Shown piece after piece: positions 46,638-54,748 of a stretch of DNA of 64,000 nt. The notes beneath the pieces were generated by a model that was given only the letters and a program-made list of their open reading frames with translations, had not been told where the DNA came from and ran no database searches. The stretch comes from Limnobaculum allomyrinae (lineage in GTDB: Bacteria; Pseudomonadota; Gammaproteobacteria; Enterobacterales; Enterobacteriaceae), in the NCBI RefSeq assembly GCF_016649425.1, contig NZ_JADRCR010000009.1, forward strand, positions 1 to 64,000, in the 5' to 3' direction. A program made the translations under genes and the position numbers. Positions within the stretch are counted from its first letter, which is position 1, and every line of letters begins with the position of its first letter.

Positions 46638-47288
46638 ATGATGAACAACTGGCTACAACAGATTCAATCGATACTCGGGCAAAAAAGTAATGGAGAAAAC
46701 CACGAGTCAGGAGGATTAAACGATTTATTAATGCCGGGCGTGCTGGGTGGTCTGGCAGGATTGCTGTTAACCAATAAATCCTCCCGCAAGATGGTAGGAA
46801 GTGCCGGTAAAAATGCGCTGGTGATTGGCGGTGGTGCAGTATTAGGCGCGGTGCTTTGGAATAAATATAAACAACGAGTGAAAGAGACTCAACAACAGGA
46901 TGAACAGTTTAGTTCCCAGCAAACGCCGGTGGATCAACGGGCTCGTCGACTGGTGCAGGCACTGGTTTTTGCCGCCAAAAGTGATGGTCATATTGATGAG
47001 CAAGAACAGCAGACGATTAATAATCAGATTCACCAGCTAGGCATAGGTGAGCAAGCCGAGCAGTGGGTACAACAAGCCATTGAACAACCTCTGGATCCAC
47101 AAACTCTGGCTTATGGCATCAAAAACGAAGAAGAAGCATTGGAAGTTTATCTGTTAAGTTGCGCAGTGATTGATGTTGACCACTTTATGGAGCGTAGCTA
47201 TTTAGATGAACTGGCCAGAGCGTTAAAAATTCCTGATGATGTTAAACAAGGGATTGCTCAGGAGTTGCACGGTAATCCGAATGCCTGA
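46638..47288 (+). CDS. yebE: Inner membrane protein YebE (TerB/DUF533 family)
   Basis: The 216-residue protein matches E. coli YebE along its length: NNWLQQIQSILGQ at the start, one glycine-rich membrane segment (LGGLAGLLLTNKSSRKMVG, then GGGAVLGAVLWNKYK) and a C-terminal TerB-like domain (ALVFAAKSDGHID, DVDHFMERSYLDELARALKIP). The function is unclear; in E. coli it responds to envelope stress. Here it lies between uvrA and ssb, which are directly divergent in E. coli. Two consecutive ATG codons (46638, 46641) follow GGAG. Confidence 0.92.
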   Translation: MMNNWLQQIQSILGQKSNGENHESGGLNDLLMPGVLGGLAGLLLTNKSSRKMVGSAGKNALVIGGGAVLGAVLWNKYKQRVKETQQQDEQFSSQQTPVDQRARRLVQALVFAAKSDGHIDEQEQQTINNQIHQLGIGEQAEQWVQQAIEQPLDPQTLAYGIKNEEEALEVYLLSCAVIDVDHFMERSYLDELARALKIPDDVKQGIAQELHGNPNA

Positions 47289-47470
47289 TTTTACCGCAGC
47301 AGATAAGTCATTGACTGGGAAATGTTATGCAATGGCAGATGTAATTTCATTGCGGTTGTAATAAAGTTTGTGGACTCAATTCCATTTTTTAACGCTTGTG
47401 TCCTTCGCCTGTTGCCATGCTACAATCGAGGGATCAAAATAGTATATCTTTACTCATCAGGAGAATCGAC

Positions 47471-47977
47471 ATGGCCAGCAGAGGCATCAATAAAGTAATT
47501 CTAGTCGGAAATCTGGGTCAGGACCCGGAAATTCGTTATATGCCTAATGGTGGTGCGGTGGCGAATATTACCATTGCGACTTCTGAGAGCTGGCGTGATA
47601 AGCAAACCGGTGAGCAAAAAGAAAAAACCGAATGGCACCGTGTGGTGATTTTCGGCAAATTAGCAGAAATTGCAGGTGAATACCTGCGTAAAGGTTCACA
47701 GGTTTATATCGAAGGTTCTCTGCAAACGCGTAAGTGGCAAGACCAGAGCGGTCAGGATCGCTACACCACTGAAGTTGTGGTTAACATTGGCGGCGTAATG
47801 CAAATGTTGGGTGGCCGTCAGGGCGGCGGTGAAGGCCAGTCAGCTCAAGGTAGCTGGGGTCAACCACAACAGCCGCAGCAATCACAGGCTCAGGCATCTC
47901 GCCCGGCTCAGCAACAAAGTGCACCAATGCAGCAAAATGAACCACCAATGGATTTTGATGACGATATTCCGTTCTGA
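47471..47977 (+). CDS. ssb: Single-stranded DNA-binding protein (SSB)
   Basis: This is 168 residues from the ATG at 47471 (MASRGINK), with AGGAG upstream; the longer frame from 47396 is not supported. The OB-fold spans about residues 5-112 ([47 protein letters not shown]). The linker is rich in Q, P and A, and the C-terminal acidic tip is MDFDDDIPF, the docking peptide for repair and replication partners. No LexA box is visible in the 180 nt upstream. Confidence 0.98.
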   Translation: MASRGINKVILVGNLGQDPEIRYMPNGGAVANITIATSESWRDKQTGEQKEKTEWHRVVIFGKLAEIAGEYLRKGSQVYIEGSLQTRKWQDQSGQDRYTTEVVVNIGGVMQMLGGRQGGGEGQSAQGSWGQPQQPQQSQAQASRPAQQQSAPMQQNEPPMDFDDDIPF

Positions 47978-48004
47978 TAAAACCGATTCAGCAAAGCAAT
48001 TCCC

Positions 48005-48030
48005 AAAGCCCTGTCTGCGACAGGGCTTTT
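48005..48030 (+). terminator. ssb terminator
   Basis: AAAGCCCTGTC (48005-48015), loop TGC and GACAGGGCTTT (48019-48029) form a perfect 11-bp stem. Confidence 0.9.
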
Positions 48031-48101
48031 CATTATCTCAGAACCCATTATCATAGAGGGAGATTTACCCTATTTTAATCATTATGCTCAATGGATGTTG
48101 A

Positions 48102-48809
48102 ATGGTACCGCCTTCTTTATTGTCGAAACTGAACCAGCTAAACCCACTGTTGGCGATTGTGCCGTTACTGTTTCTGTTGTTTTTATTACCTTTCCTGCAT
48201 GTCTCTGCGCTGGTCACTATTCTGGTTGCTGTTGGTTTTCTGATACTTATTCTGGCGGTTTTACATAAGAAGAAACGCAATATTGCCGTATTGATTTTCA
48301 TTAGTCTGTCGATTATCTGGATTTGGCAGGCTCATTTTACCTGGCAGGGATACTTCTGGATCAATGCGCGTGAACTGGATTCTCTGGTTCATAAAATTTC
48401 CAGTTATGGAAAGATTCGTTCTCTGGAACTGGGAAGTGACGGCAGTTATCAGGATGGCGATCGAGTTGTTCATTATGACTCTTACCGTTTTTTGAATGGT
48501 GTGAGAGTGACGCACTATCCGGATGCGCACAATCCTAAAGCCAGCCAACCTGAATGGTTTATCGATGCCTACTGTCAGCAGCATGAGATTTCATTAAAGT
48601 TGTATTATGAACTGCGCAGTGAGTTGAAAAACCTTCGAATCAGTGGCTTTAGTCTGATGGACAATGGCGATATTTCATTTATTTTGTGGCAAAAGGGCGG
48701 TGTACCCTGGACGATAAATCTGGTGCATATTGAAGATGGTACACATCCATTAGATGGGGATACATTAGAAAAGCTGAATGCTCACTGGTATATTGCTACC
48801 TATTCGTAA
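48102..48809 (+). CDS. Membrane protein of unknown function
   Basis: This is 235 residues. Three hydrophobic segments occupy about residues 17-75 (LLAIVPLLFLLFLLPFL, ALVTILVAVGFLILILAVL, IAVLIFISLSIIWIW). A soluble domain of about 150 residues follows, probably periplasmic or cytoplasmic, with mixed alpha/beta pattern and one cysteine. I do not recognise a family. The start has no strong ribosome-binding site. It lies between ssb and the dCMP deaminase gene on the same strand. Confidence 0.7.
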   Translation: MVPPSLLSKLNQLNPLLAIVPLLFLLFLLPFLHVSALVTILVAVGFLILILAVLHKKKRNIAVLIFISLSIIWIWQAHFTWQGYFWINARELDSLVHKISSYGKIRSLELGSDGSYQDGDRVVHYDSYRFLNGVRVTHYPDAHNPKASQPEWFIDAYCQQHEISLKLYYELRSELKNLRISGFSLMDNGDISFILWQKGGVPWTINLVHIEDGTHPLDGDTLEKLNAHWYIATYS

Positions 48810-48869
48810 TTTATTCATTATGACCGTCAGAATCAGGTAGCCACCACTCACACCATCAGGAGAAAGCGT

Positions 48870-49379
48870 ATGGAACGACACGAGTATTATATGAATATCG
48901 CCATTGCCGTACGTAAAAAGGCTAACTGCCTTGGGCGCAAGGTTGGGGGTGTGATGGTCAAAGATAATCGAATTATCTCTACCGGTTATAACGGCACGCC
49001 GGAAGGAATAAAGAACTGTACCGATGGTGGTTGTGTTCGTTGTCGTGACCGTGCTGCCTATAAAGCCAGCGTTGGTTATGATGTTTGTATTTGTGTTCAT
49101 GCAGAGCAGAATGCCATTATTTCCGCTGCGCGATTTGGTAACCCGGTTGAAGGCTCGGTAGTCTATTCTACTTTACGCCCTTGCTTTGACTGCACTAAAT
49201 CCATGCTGCAAGCTAAGGTTCAGGCAATTTACTACCTTCATGACTGGAAACATCCGATTGGGGAGCTACAGGAACAGTATGAACTGCTGCAATCACAGTT
49301 CCCGGGCGGCGTACATCAGGTCGCCATGGAAGATCCTGAAGCCGACTGGGCTAACGGCGTAACGCTATCAGGCTCCTGA
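48870..49379 (+). CDS. dCMP deaminase family protein (ComEB-like)
   Basis: This 169-residue zinc enzyme has the catalytic motif H77-A-E79 (CVHAEQNAI) and the second zinc motif PCFDC with C105 and C108. An extra cysteine/histidine set (NCTDGGCVRCRD, near 49-60) may bind a structural zinc, as in ComEB and T4 dCMP deaminase. The reaction is dCMP to dUMP, feeding thymidylate synthesis. E. coli relies on dCTP deaminase instead, so this gene is an addition at this locus. AGGAGAAAG precedes the ATG. Confidence 0.9.
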   Translation: MERHEYYMNIAIAVRKKANCLGRKVGGVMVKDNRIISTGYNGTPEGIKNCTDGGCVRCRDRAAYKASVGYDVCICVHAEQNAIISAARFGNPVEGSVVYSTLRPCFDCTKSMLQAKVQAIYYLHDWKHPIGELQEQYELLQSQFPGGVHQVAMEDPEADWANGVTLSGS

Positions 49380-49425
49380 TTAATTCATAAGATTGATGAT
49401 GTTATATTTTAAAAGCGTCGATTGT

Positions 49426-49493
49426 CGGAAGGGCGAAGCGTAGCCGCTCTAGCTACCGGATACGCTCTGAAGCTAAGTACAAGCGCTCTTCCG
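49426..49493. repeat. Structured intergenic element (nested inverted repeats)
   Basis: Outer arms CGGAAGGGCG (49426-49435) and CGCTCTTCCG (49484-49493) pair fully with one G-U. Inside, AGCGTA (49437-49442) pairs with TACGCT (49461-49466), or alternatively GTAGC (49440-49444) with GCTAC (49452-49456). It is more G+C-rich than its surroundings. It looks like a REP/BIME-type repeat or a small RNA; a second copy is not seen in this window. Confidence 0.55.
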
Positions 49494-49599
49494 GTCGAGC
49501 ACAAACTCAATATGATTACTTTAGATTTTACGACCGGAATAGGTGCTATTGATAATTTTCTTGGTTTATCAATAGGTTGATTTGGTAGTCTTGTATTAC

Positions 49600-49929
49600 T
49601 TAAAACTCTTCCGTCACATCATCCCAACGTTTTAAATCTGGTATCTTGTTATCCTGATAATAGGCAACAAAAAAGTCGGTGACTTCATCCACATCACTGG
49701 TGGTATAGCGATAGTGGGAAAACTCTTCGCCGAAGACTAACCTGGTTTCAACCATATAATTGTCATCGGTTAATGCGGCCTGAAGATAGATTGAACCCTC
49801 TAATGGCGTTTTGGGTTCCAGCACGATAAAACTGCCAACATCGTCATAGATACCGGCTACGGCTTTCTTCAGTATTGGCATACTGACTTCCGGCAACACT
49901 TCACCATCCACCATTAGTTCAAAATTCAT
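49600..49929 (-). CDS. Small acidic protein of unknown function
   Basis: This is 109 residues, rich in Asp/Glu and without cysteine, with a predicted beta-rich core (SIYLQAALTDDNYMVETRLV) and a helix (VDEVTDFFVAYYQD). I recognise no family; the size and composition recall immunity-type proteins, but no toxin partner is adjacent. It stands alone. Confidence 0.6.
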   Translation of the reverse strand: MNFELMVDGEVLPEVSMPILKKAVAGIYDDVGSFIVLEPKTPLEGSIYLQAALTDDNYMVETRLVFGEEFSHYRYTTSDVDEVTDFFVAYYQDNKIPDLKRWDDVTEEF

Positions 49930-50032
49930 TGGTTATCCATCTCTGTTTATTAACAAACCTGAGTAAGTGCGCTTATTGTAATGTGTTGCAGCGCGGATTC
50001 ACAGAATATAACCCGATTTCAGCCATATCTTG

Positions 50033-50953
50033 TTATCTCTCCACTTCAACAATAGAGACTTTTGGCTTGGTTTTCCCCAAAGGGATATGCAACCGCTGCG
50101 CCAGAATAACGCCGATAAGTGAGATGGTGCCGCCAACAAGATGGTAACTGTGTAATGGTTCACGCAGAAAGATAATGGCGATAATAGCGGTTATCACTGG
50201 TGTCAGGTTCATAAACAGTGCTGCTTTGCTGGCGCCCAGTTTCATCACCCCCTGAATCCAGACAAAAGGCGCAATAACCGAAGCAGGAATACCGGCATAC
50301 AACACCAATGGAATATTATGTGCGTTTAGCGAAATATCATCGGTCATCAGAAAATCAGGTAATAGCAGCAACATGCCAAAGAAAGATTGAATATATACCG
50401 ATTGCCAGTTTGATAGTGGGATTGACCAGAGCTTAGTTAACACACCATACAGGGCATAGGCGGTGGCGGCGGTTAGCATCATCAGTTCACCTTTACCAAC
50501 CCCAATGGATAACAAACCGGCAGGGTTTCCTGCGCTAATCAGCCATACCAGACCACAGAAAGAGAGCAGCCCACCGATAACCACTCCCAGCGTTGGTGGT
50601 GTCTTAAGAATAATAATGCTTAATAGTACTGTCAGTAATGGGATCAGCGAAACAAAGATACCAATCGTTAATGCGCTGATGGTGTAGGCTGCGTAGTAAG
50701 CCAGACTTTGATACAGCGCCATTCCCAGAAAGCCAAGGATTAACAGCTTCCACCAGTAGGGATAGATACTCTTTCTGCGGCGAATGACACCCGGCAAAAT
50801 AAAAGGGGTCATGATAAGTAAGGCCAATGCCCAGCGGTAGAATGAAATTGCCGCAGGATCAATAGCGCCAGCTGACAGCTTATTGACGATGGCATTAATT
50901 GCCCAAATAAGGACAGCAAGCAGGGGGAACAGGTAGGCCATACGGTACATCAC
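50033..50953 (-). CDS. EamA/DMT-family transporter
   Basis: This is 306 residues with ten hydrophobic helices and two EamA halves (about 9-138 and 154-289). Typical features are AVLIWAINAIVNKLS at the first helix and the end segment PVITAIIAIIFLREPL. It is probably an exporter of amino acids or metabolites; the substrate is unknown. It is divergent from an AraC-type gene, which likely controls it. Confidence 0.88.
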   Translation of the reverse strand: MMYRMAYLFPLLAVLIWAINAIVNKLSAGAIDPAAISFYRWALALLIMTPFILPGVIRRRKSIYPYWWKLLILGFLGMALYQSLAYYAAYTISALTIGIFVSLIPLLTVLLSIIILKTPPTLGVVIGGLLSFCGLVWLISAGNPAGLLSIGVGKGELMMLTAATAYALYGVLTKLWSIPLSNWQSVYIQSFFGMLLLLPDFLMTDDISLNAHNIPLVLYAGIPASVIAPFVWIQGVMKLGASKAALFMNLTPVITAIIAIIFLREPLHSYHLVGGTISLIGVILAQRLHIPLGKTKPKVSIVEVER

Positions 50954-51017
50954 TCATAAACAGAAATTATCAGGTTGCAGAGTGTACATCTGTCCTGTTT
51001 GATAGATATACTTCAAA

Positions 51018-51047
51018 TCAGACAATTGATCACGTCTTTCAGACAAT
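51018..51047 (+). promoter_or_regulatory. Direct repeats, probable AraC-type operator
   Basis: TCAGACAAT occurs at 51018-51026 and 51039-51047, in the same orientation and 21 nt apart (two helical turns). It lies between the divergent DMT and AraC genes, the typical geometry for an AraC-family dimer. Confidence 0.6.
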
Positions 51048-51071
51048 CCTGATTAAGCCCAATGGAGGAGT

Positions 51072-51845
51072 ATGCCCGGCGAACAGCGTTTTGCATCGAC
51101 AGAGTCGCACCCTGACAGCATTCTGTTTTTTCGTAGTGAAGAGGTAAATGCCAATACGGAGTTTCTTGCTCACTCTCATGATTGGGGACAAGTCATCTGC
51201 GTAAAATCGGGCGTGTTTGCCCTGAATATTGGTGGTCAGCGTTTTTTAGCGCCCTGCGGGTTTGCTATTTGGATCCCTGCGGGCATGGAACACTCCAGCT
51301 ACAACCGAAGACCAACCCGATTCCGTTCTATCAATATTGCCGCCCGTTTTTGTGGAGGGATGCCCGAACAACCCTGTGTCTTGAATATGGGGGCCATATG
51401 CAGTGCGATTGTTGAGTCCTGCTTTGAACGCAATATTATGGTACCGGTAAACCATGCCGACCGCCGCCTTTGTCGGGTTTTGGTGGATCAGCTCTCGGTC
51501 GCACCGGTTCAACATACCTGGCTACCAGGCAGTGATGATAAATATCTGGCGCCTGTTCTTCAGGCACTGGAAGCCAACCCATCGGATAACACCTCACTGG
51601 CTCAGTGGGCTAAGCGAGTTTATACTACTGAACGTACGTTAGCCCGTCGTTGCAATCAGGAGTTAGGAATGTCATTCAGTGAGTGGCGGCAACGTTTGCG
51701 TTTTCTGTATGGCATTTCCCTGTTAGAGCAGGGAAAAACCGTACAGGAAGTGGCGCTGGAGGTCGGTTACAGTTCCGCATCGGCGTTCATTGCGATGTTT
51801 CAGCATAATGCCGGAACGACGCCAGAGCGTTATCGGCGTGGGTAA
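51072..51845 (+). CDS. AraC-family regulator with cupin sensor domain
   Basis: This is 257 residues. The N-terminal cupin (about 15-90: EFLAHSHDWGQVICVKSG, then IWIPAGMEHSSYNRR) senses a small molecule. The C-terminal double HTH (about 165-257) has SLAQWAKRVYTTERTLAR and the second helix set TVQEVALEVGYSSASAFIAM, ending FQHNAGTTPERYR. It probably activates or represses the divergent DMT transporter. It ends convergent with the LysE-type gene, with no gap. Confidence 0.92.
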   Translation: MPGEQRFASTESHPDSILFFRSEEVNANTEFLAHSHDWGQVICVKSGVFALNIGGQRFLAPCGFAIWIPAGMEHSSYNRRPTRFRSINIAARFCGGMPEQPCVLNMGAICSAIVESCFERNIMVPVNHADRRLCRVLVDQLSVAPVQHTWLPGSDDKYLAPVLQALEANPSDNTSLAQWAKRVYTTERTLARRCNQELGMSFSEWRQRLRFLYGISLLEQGKTVQEVALEVGYSSASAFIAMFQHNAGTTPERYRRG

Positions 51846-52460
51846 TTACACCAGTGTCTGAAACGTTCTCCATTCATCCCACAGCAGCCAAAAAGCGGTC
51901 AAGGCCAGTGAACCTGCCATCACGCCGTTAAACACGCGTAATCGCCAGCCAATTTGCAGGGTTTCCCGCAATTTGTCACCCATTAGCGCCCAGACATAAA
52001 CGCAGGGGAAACCAACAACGGTAAAGGCAGCGGAAAGTAACAGAGCACTCATAGTGATATCCATTTCCCGCGAGCTAAACAGAATGGCGGCATTGACCAG
52101 CATTAGCCAGGCTTTGGGGTTAACCCACTGGAACAACATAGCACCCACCAGCGACATCGGATGAGCATGCGCCTTTCCTTCAGGGCTACCGGCCAGCCAA
52201 ATCTTCCAGGATAGCCACAGTAAATAGGTACAACCAAAGATCGCCAGCGGCAGGCGAATAGATGAGATGTTATTCAGAATCACACTAAAAGAGAGAGTAA
52301 TGCAAAGACATAACACACCACAGCCAAGGCTGATACCAATCAGATGAGGCATAGTGCGGCGCAGGCCAAAGTTAACGCCTGATGTTGCCAGCATCAGATT
52401 ATTAGGGCCAGGGGTAATACTCATTACAACAATATAACTGATTAAAGCTAAATCTATCAT
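51846..52460 (-). CDS. LysE/RhtB-family amino acid exporter
   Basis: This is 204 residues from the ATG at 52460 (MIDLAL); the upstream in-frame start at 52484 adds eight residues with no support. About six hydrophobic helices and the family motif SITPGPNNLMLATSG near residues 14-28 are present. It probably exports an amino acid or analogue. It is divergent from the MocR-type regulator, a common pairing. Confidence 0.9.
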   Translation of the reverse strand: MIDLALISYIVVMSITPGPNNLMLATSGVNFGLRRTMPHLIGISLGCGVLCLCITLSFSVILNNISSIRLPLAIFGCTYLLWLSWKIWLAGSPEGKAHAHPMSLVGAMLFQWVNPKAWLMLVNAAILFSSREMDITMSALLLSAAFTVVGFPCVYVWALMGDKLRETLQIGWRLRVFNGVMAGSLALTAFWLLWDEWRTFQTLV

Positions 52461-52526
52461 GGCTGTCTCTGCACCAATTATCACGGTAGGTCACGATATA
52501 ATAGGGGTGGTAAATGAAAGGTAACA

Positions 52527-52558
52527 GATACAGAAAACTGATATTTTAATGGATACAG
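52527..52558 (+). promoter_or_regulatory. Direct repeats, probable MocR-type operator
   Basis: GATACAG occurs at 52527-52533 and 52552-52558 in the same orientation, 25 nt apart, in the 145-nt region between the divergent LysE and MocR genes. Binding by the MocR protein is inferred. Confidence 0.5.
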
Positions 52559-52605
52559 TTGTGATAGCGTATTAAGTCGTCGATGCTTTTTACCGGGGTT
52601 CATTC

Positions 52606-54069
52606 ATGTCAGATAATCATGATTTATCGTTATATTTGCAGGTTGCTGATGGTGTTGTTGAATCAATTCGTCGCGGTGTGTTGCAGGCTGGGGATCGGTT
52701 ACCTTCCATTCGACATGCGGCTCGTAACCGTAATGTAAGTATTAATACGGTACTGGCGGCCTATCGTAATCTGGAGGATCGTGGCGTTATTGAGGCGCGC
52801 CCTCAGTCCGGTTATTACGTCAGAGCGCGTTTGCCGCAAGTGAATAAAACAGCGATGCCGGTGACCCCCATCTCTTCTCCTAAGCTGGAAGTTCTGGATT
52901 TGATCGACATGGTTTTTGCCGCACAGCAGAACCCTGAGTTTACCGATATCTCTTTAGCCTGTCCGGTTGGTGAAGCGTTTTATCCGGCAAAGAAGCTATC
53001 CCGTCTCTTAAATCAATTATTACGTTCCCAACCTAATATGATAGGTACCTATAGCCTGCCGCCGGGCAGCCTGCGATTGCGGCAGCAGATTGCCCGCAGA
53101 ACGCCTTTGCTGGGAATGTCTCTGAGTTCTGATGAGATTATTTTGACTCATGGTTGTCTGGAAGCGCTGCAACTGGCGCTGCGTGCGGTGACTAAACCAG
53201 GAGATTGTGTCGGACTGGAGTCACCCACCTATTTTTATATGATCTCTATGGTGGCGATGCTGGGGCTTAATGCAGTAGAGATTCCAACTGACTCACAGCA
53301 TGGCATCTCAGTGGATGCCGTTGAAGCGCTGTTGAAAGAGAAGAAAATTGACGCTCTGATGCTGATGCCCGGCGTGCAAAATCCATTAGGTTGCAGTATG
53401 CCGATAGAAGAGAGACAGCGTTTAGCGAAGCTGGTTAATCAATATCAGGTTCCTATGATTGAAGATGGTCTTTACTCTGAATTGCAGTTTTCTGGTGATT
53501 TGCTACCGACAGTAAAAGCGTTTGATAAAGATGGCTGGGTGATTTTCTGTACCAGTTTTACCAAAACGCTGGCGGCAGATTTTCGTATTGGTTGGATGTC
53601 CGGTGGACGTTTTGCAGAAAAATTACGCCGGCTAAAAGCGCTCTCATCGATGTCTGAACCCACTATTCTGGCGGAAACGCTGGGGCAGTTTCTGACCACC
53701 GGTGGATACGATCATCATTTGCGCGGGTTGAGAAAACGCTATGCCTTTCAGATGCAGGAAGCTCGTGGATTGATAGCTCGCTATTTCCCTGAGGGAACGC
53801 GGGCAACTCAGCCTTCCGGGGGATTTGTCTTATGGGTAGAACTTCCGTTGAATGTTGATGGTGTAAAACTGTTTCACGCCGCGTTGGCAGAACACATTAG
53901 CCTGACGCCGGGGATGCTGTTTTCACCCAGCGGGCGTTATGCGAATGCGTTTCGACTCTCCTATTGCTACACCTTCAATGAACATTATATTGCGGCTATT
54001 AAGCGAGTCGGAGAACTGGCCTGTGAAATGGCGTCAAGTGTGCCTGAGTCTGAAGAAATCAGGGCATAA
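52606..54069 (+). CDS. MocR-type regulator (GntR HTH plus class I aminotransferase domain)
   Basis: This is 487 residues. The GntR winged HTH is at about 8-75 (ESIRRGVLQAGDRLPSIRHA, SINTVLAAYRNLEDRGVIEA). The fold-type I aminotransferase domain follows (about 120-470), with the PLP lysine in SFTKTLAADFRIGW. MocR proteins use PLP and often an amino acid as co-signals. The divergent LysE exporter is the likely target. The last 11 nt overlap the 3' end of kdpE in a tail-to-tail arrangement. Confidence 0.93.
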   Translation: MSDNHDLSLYLQVADGVVESIRRGVLQAGDRLPSIRHAARNRNVSINTVLAAYRNLEDRGVIEARPQSGYYVRARLPQVNKTAMPVTPISSPKLEVLDLIDMVFAAQQNPEFTDISLACPVGEAFYPAKKLSRLLNQLLRSQPNMIGTYSLPPGSLRLRQQIARRTPLLGMSLSSDEIILTHGCLEALQLALRAVTKPGDCVGLESPTYFYMISMVAMLGLNAVEIPTDSQHGISVDAVEALLKEKKIDALMLMPGVQNPLGCSMPIEERQRLAKLVNQYQVPMIEDGLYSELQFSGDLLPTVKAFDKDGWVIFCTSFTKTLAADFRIGWMSGGRFAEKLRRLKALSSMSEPTILAETLGQFLTTGGYDHHLRGLRKRYAFQMQEARGLIARYFPEGTRATQPSGGFVLWVELPLNVDGVKLFHAALAEHISLTPGMLFSPSGRYANAFRLSYCYTFNEHYIAAIKRVGELACEMASSVPESEEIRA

Positions 54070-54748
54070 AGCGATAGCCAACCCCGATTTCGGTCAACAG
54101 ATGTTTTGGCCGGGCCGGATCCCGCTCCAGCTTTTGTCGCAGATGCCCCATATAGATGCGTAAATAATGGCCATGTTCAACGCTATTGGGGCCCCATACG
54201 TTGTTGAGCAATTGACGTTGGGTTAGAACTTTACCGGCATTGGCTAATAGCTCTGCCAACAGCCGAAATTCGATGGGCGTCAAATGAATCGCTTCCCCAC
54301 CTTTCATCACCTGACGATTGATTAAATCCACACTGATATCTGAAAAACTGATAATCGGTTGGTCTTTCGTGTTGCCGGAACGATGCCGTAATGCAACGCG
54401 TACTCGAGCCATTAACTCGCTAATACCAAAAGGTTTCACCAGATAGTCATCGGCACCCGCATCCAGCGCCTGCACTTTATCTTCTTCAGCGATACGGGCA
54501 GAAAGCACGATGATCGGCACTGAGCTCCACTGACGCAGGTCGAGAATAAAATCCAGGCCATTACCATCAGGCAGACCCAAGTCCAGAATAATCAAATCTG
54601 GTTTACGGGTGGCGGCCTCCATGAGTCCGCGTTGCAACGTTTCACTTTCGTAAATCCGGCAGTTTTCATTTTCCAGTGCGGCCCGGACAAAACGCCTTAT
54701 CTCTTTTTCATCTTCTACGATAAGAATCGATAATGAGGGTTGGGTCAT
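54059..54748 (-). CDS. kdpE: KdpE, response regulator of the Kdp potassium system
   Basis: This 229-residue OmpR-type regulator has an N-terminal receiver with phospho-acceptor D56 (LIILDLGLPDG; D52 in E. coli, shifted by four residues) and the switch lysine in DYLVKPFG. The C-terminal winged helix contains LTPIEFRLLAELL and RIYMGHLRQKLE. The start overlaps the kdpD stop (ATGA). Low potassium or turgor normally activates it through KdpD; here the kinase gene carries a nonsense codon, so it may depend on other phosphate donors. Confidence 0.95.
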   Translation of the reverse strand: MTQPSLSILIVEDEKEIRRFVRAALENENCRIYESETLQRGLMEAATRKPDLIILDLGLPDGNGLDFILDLRQWSSVPIIVLSARIAEEDKVQALDAGADDYLVKPFGISELMARVRVALRHRSGNTKDQPIISFSDISVDLINRQVMKGGEAIHLTPIEFRLLAELLANAGKVLTQRQLLNNVWGPNSVEHGHYLRIYMGHLRQKLERDPARPKHLLTEIGVGYRFMP

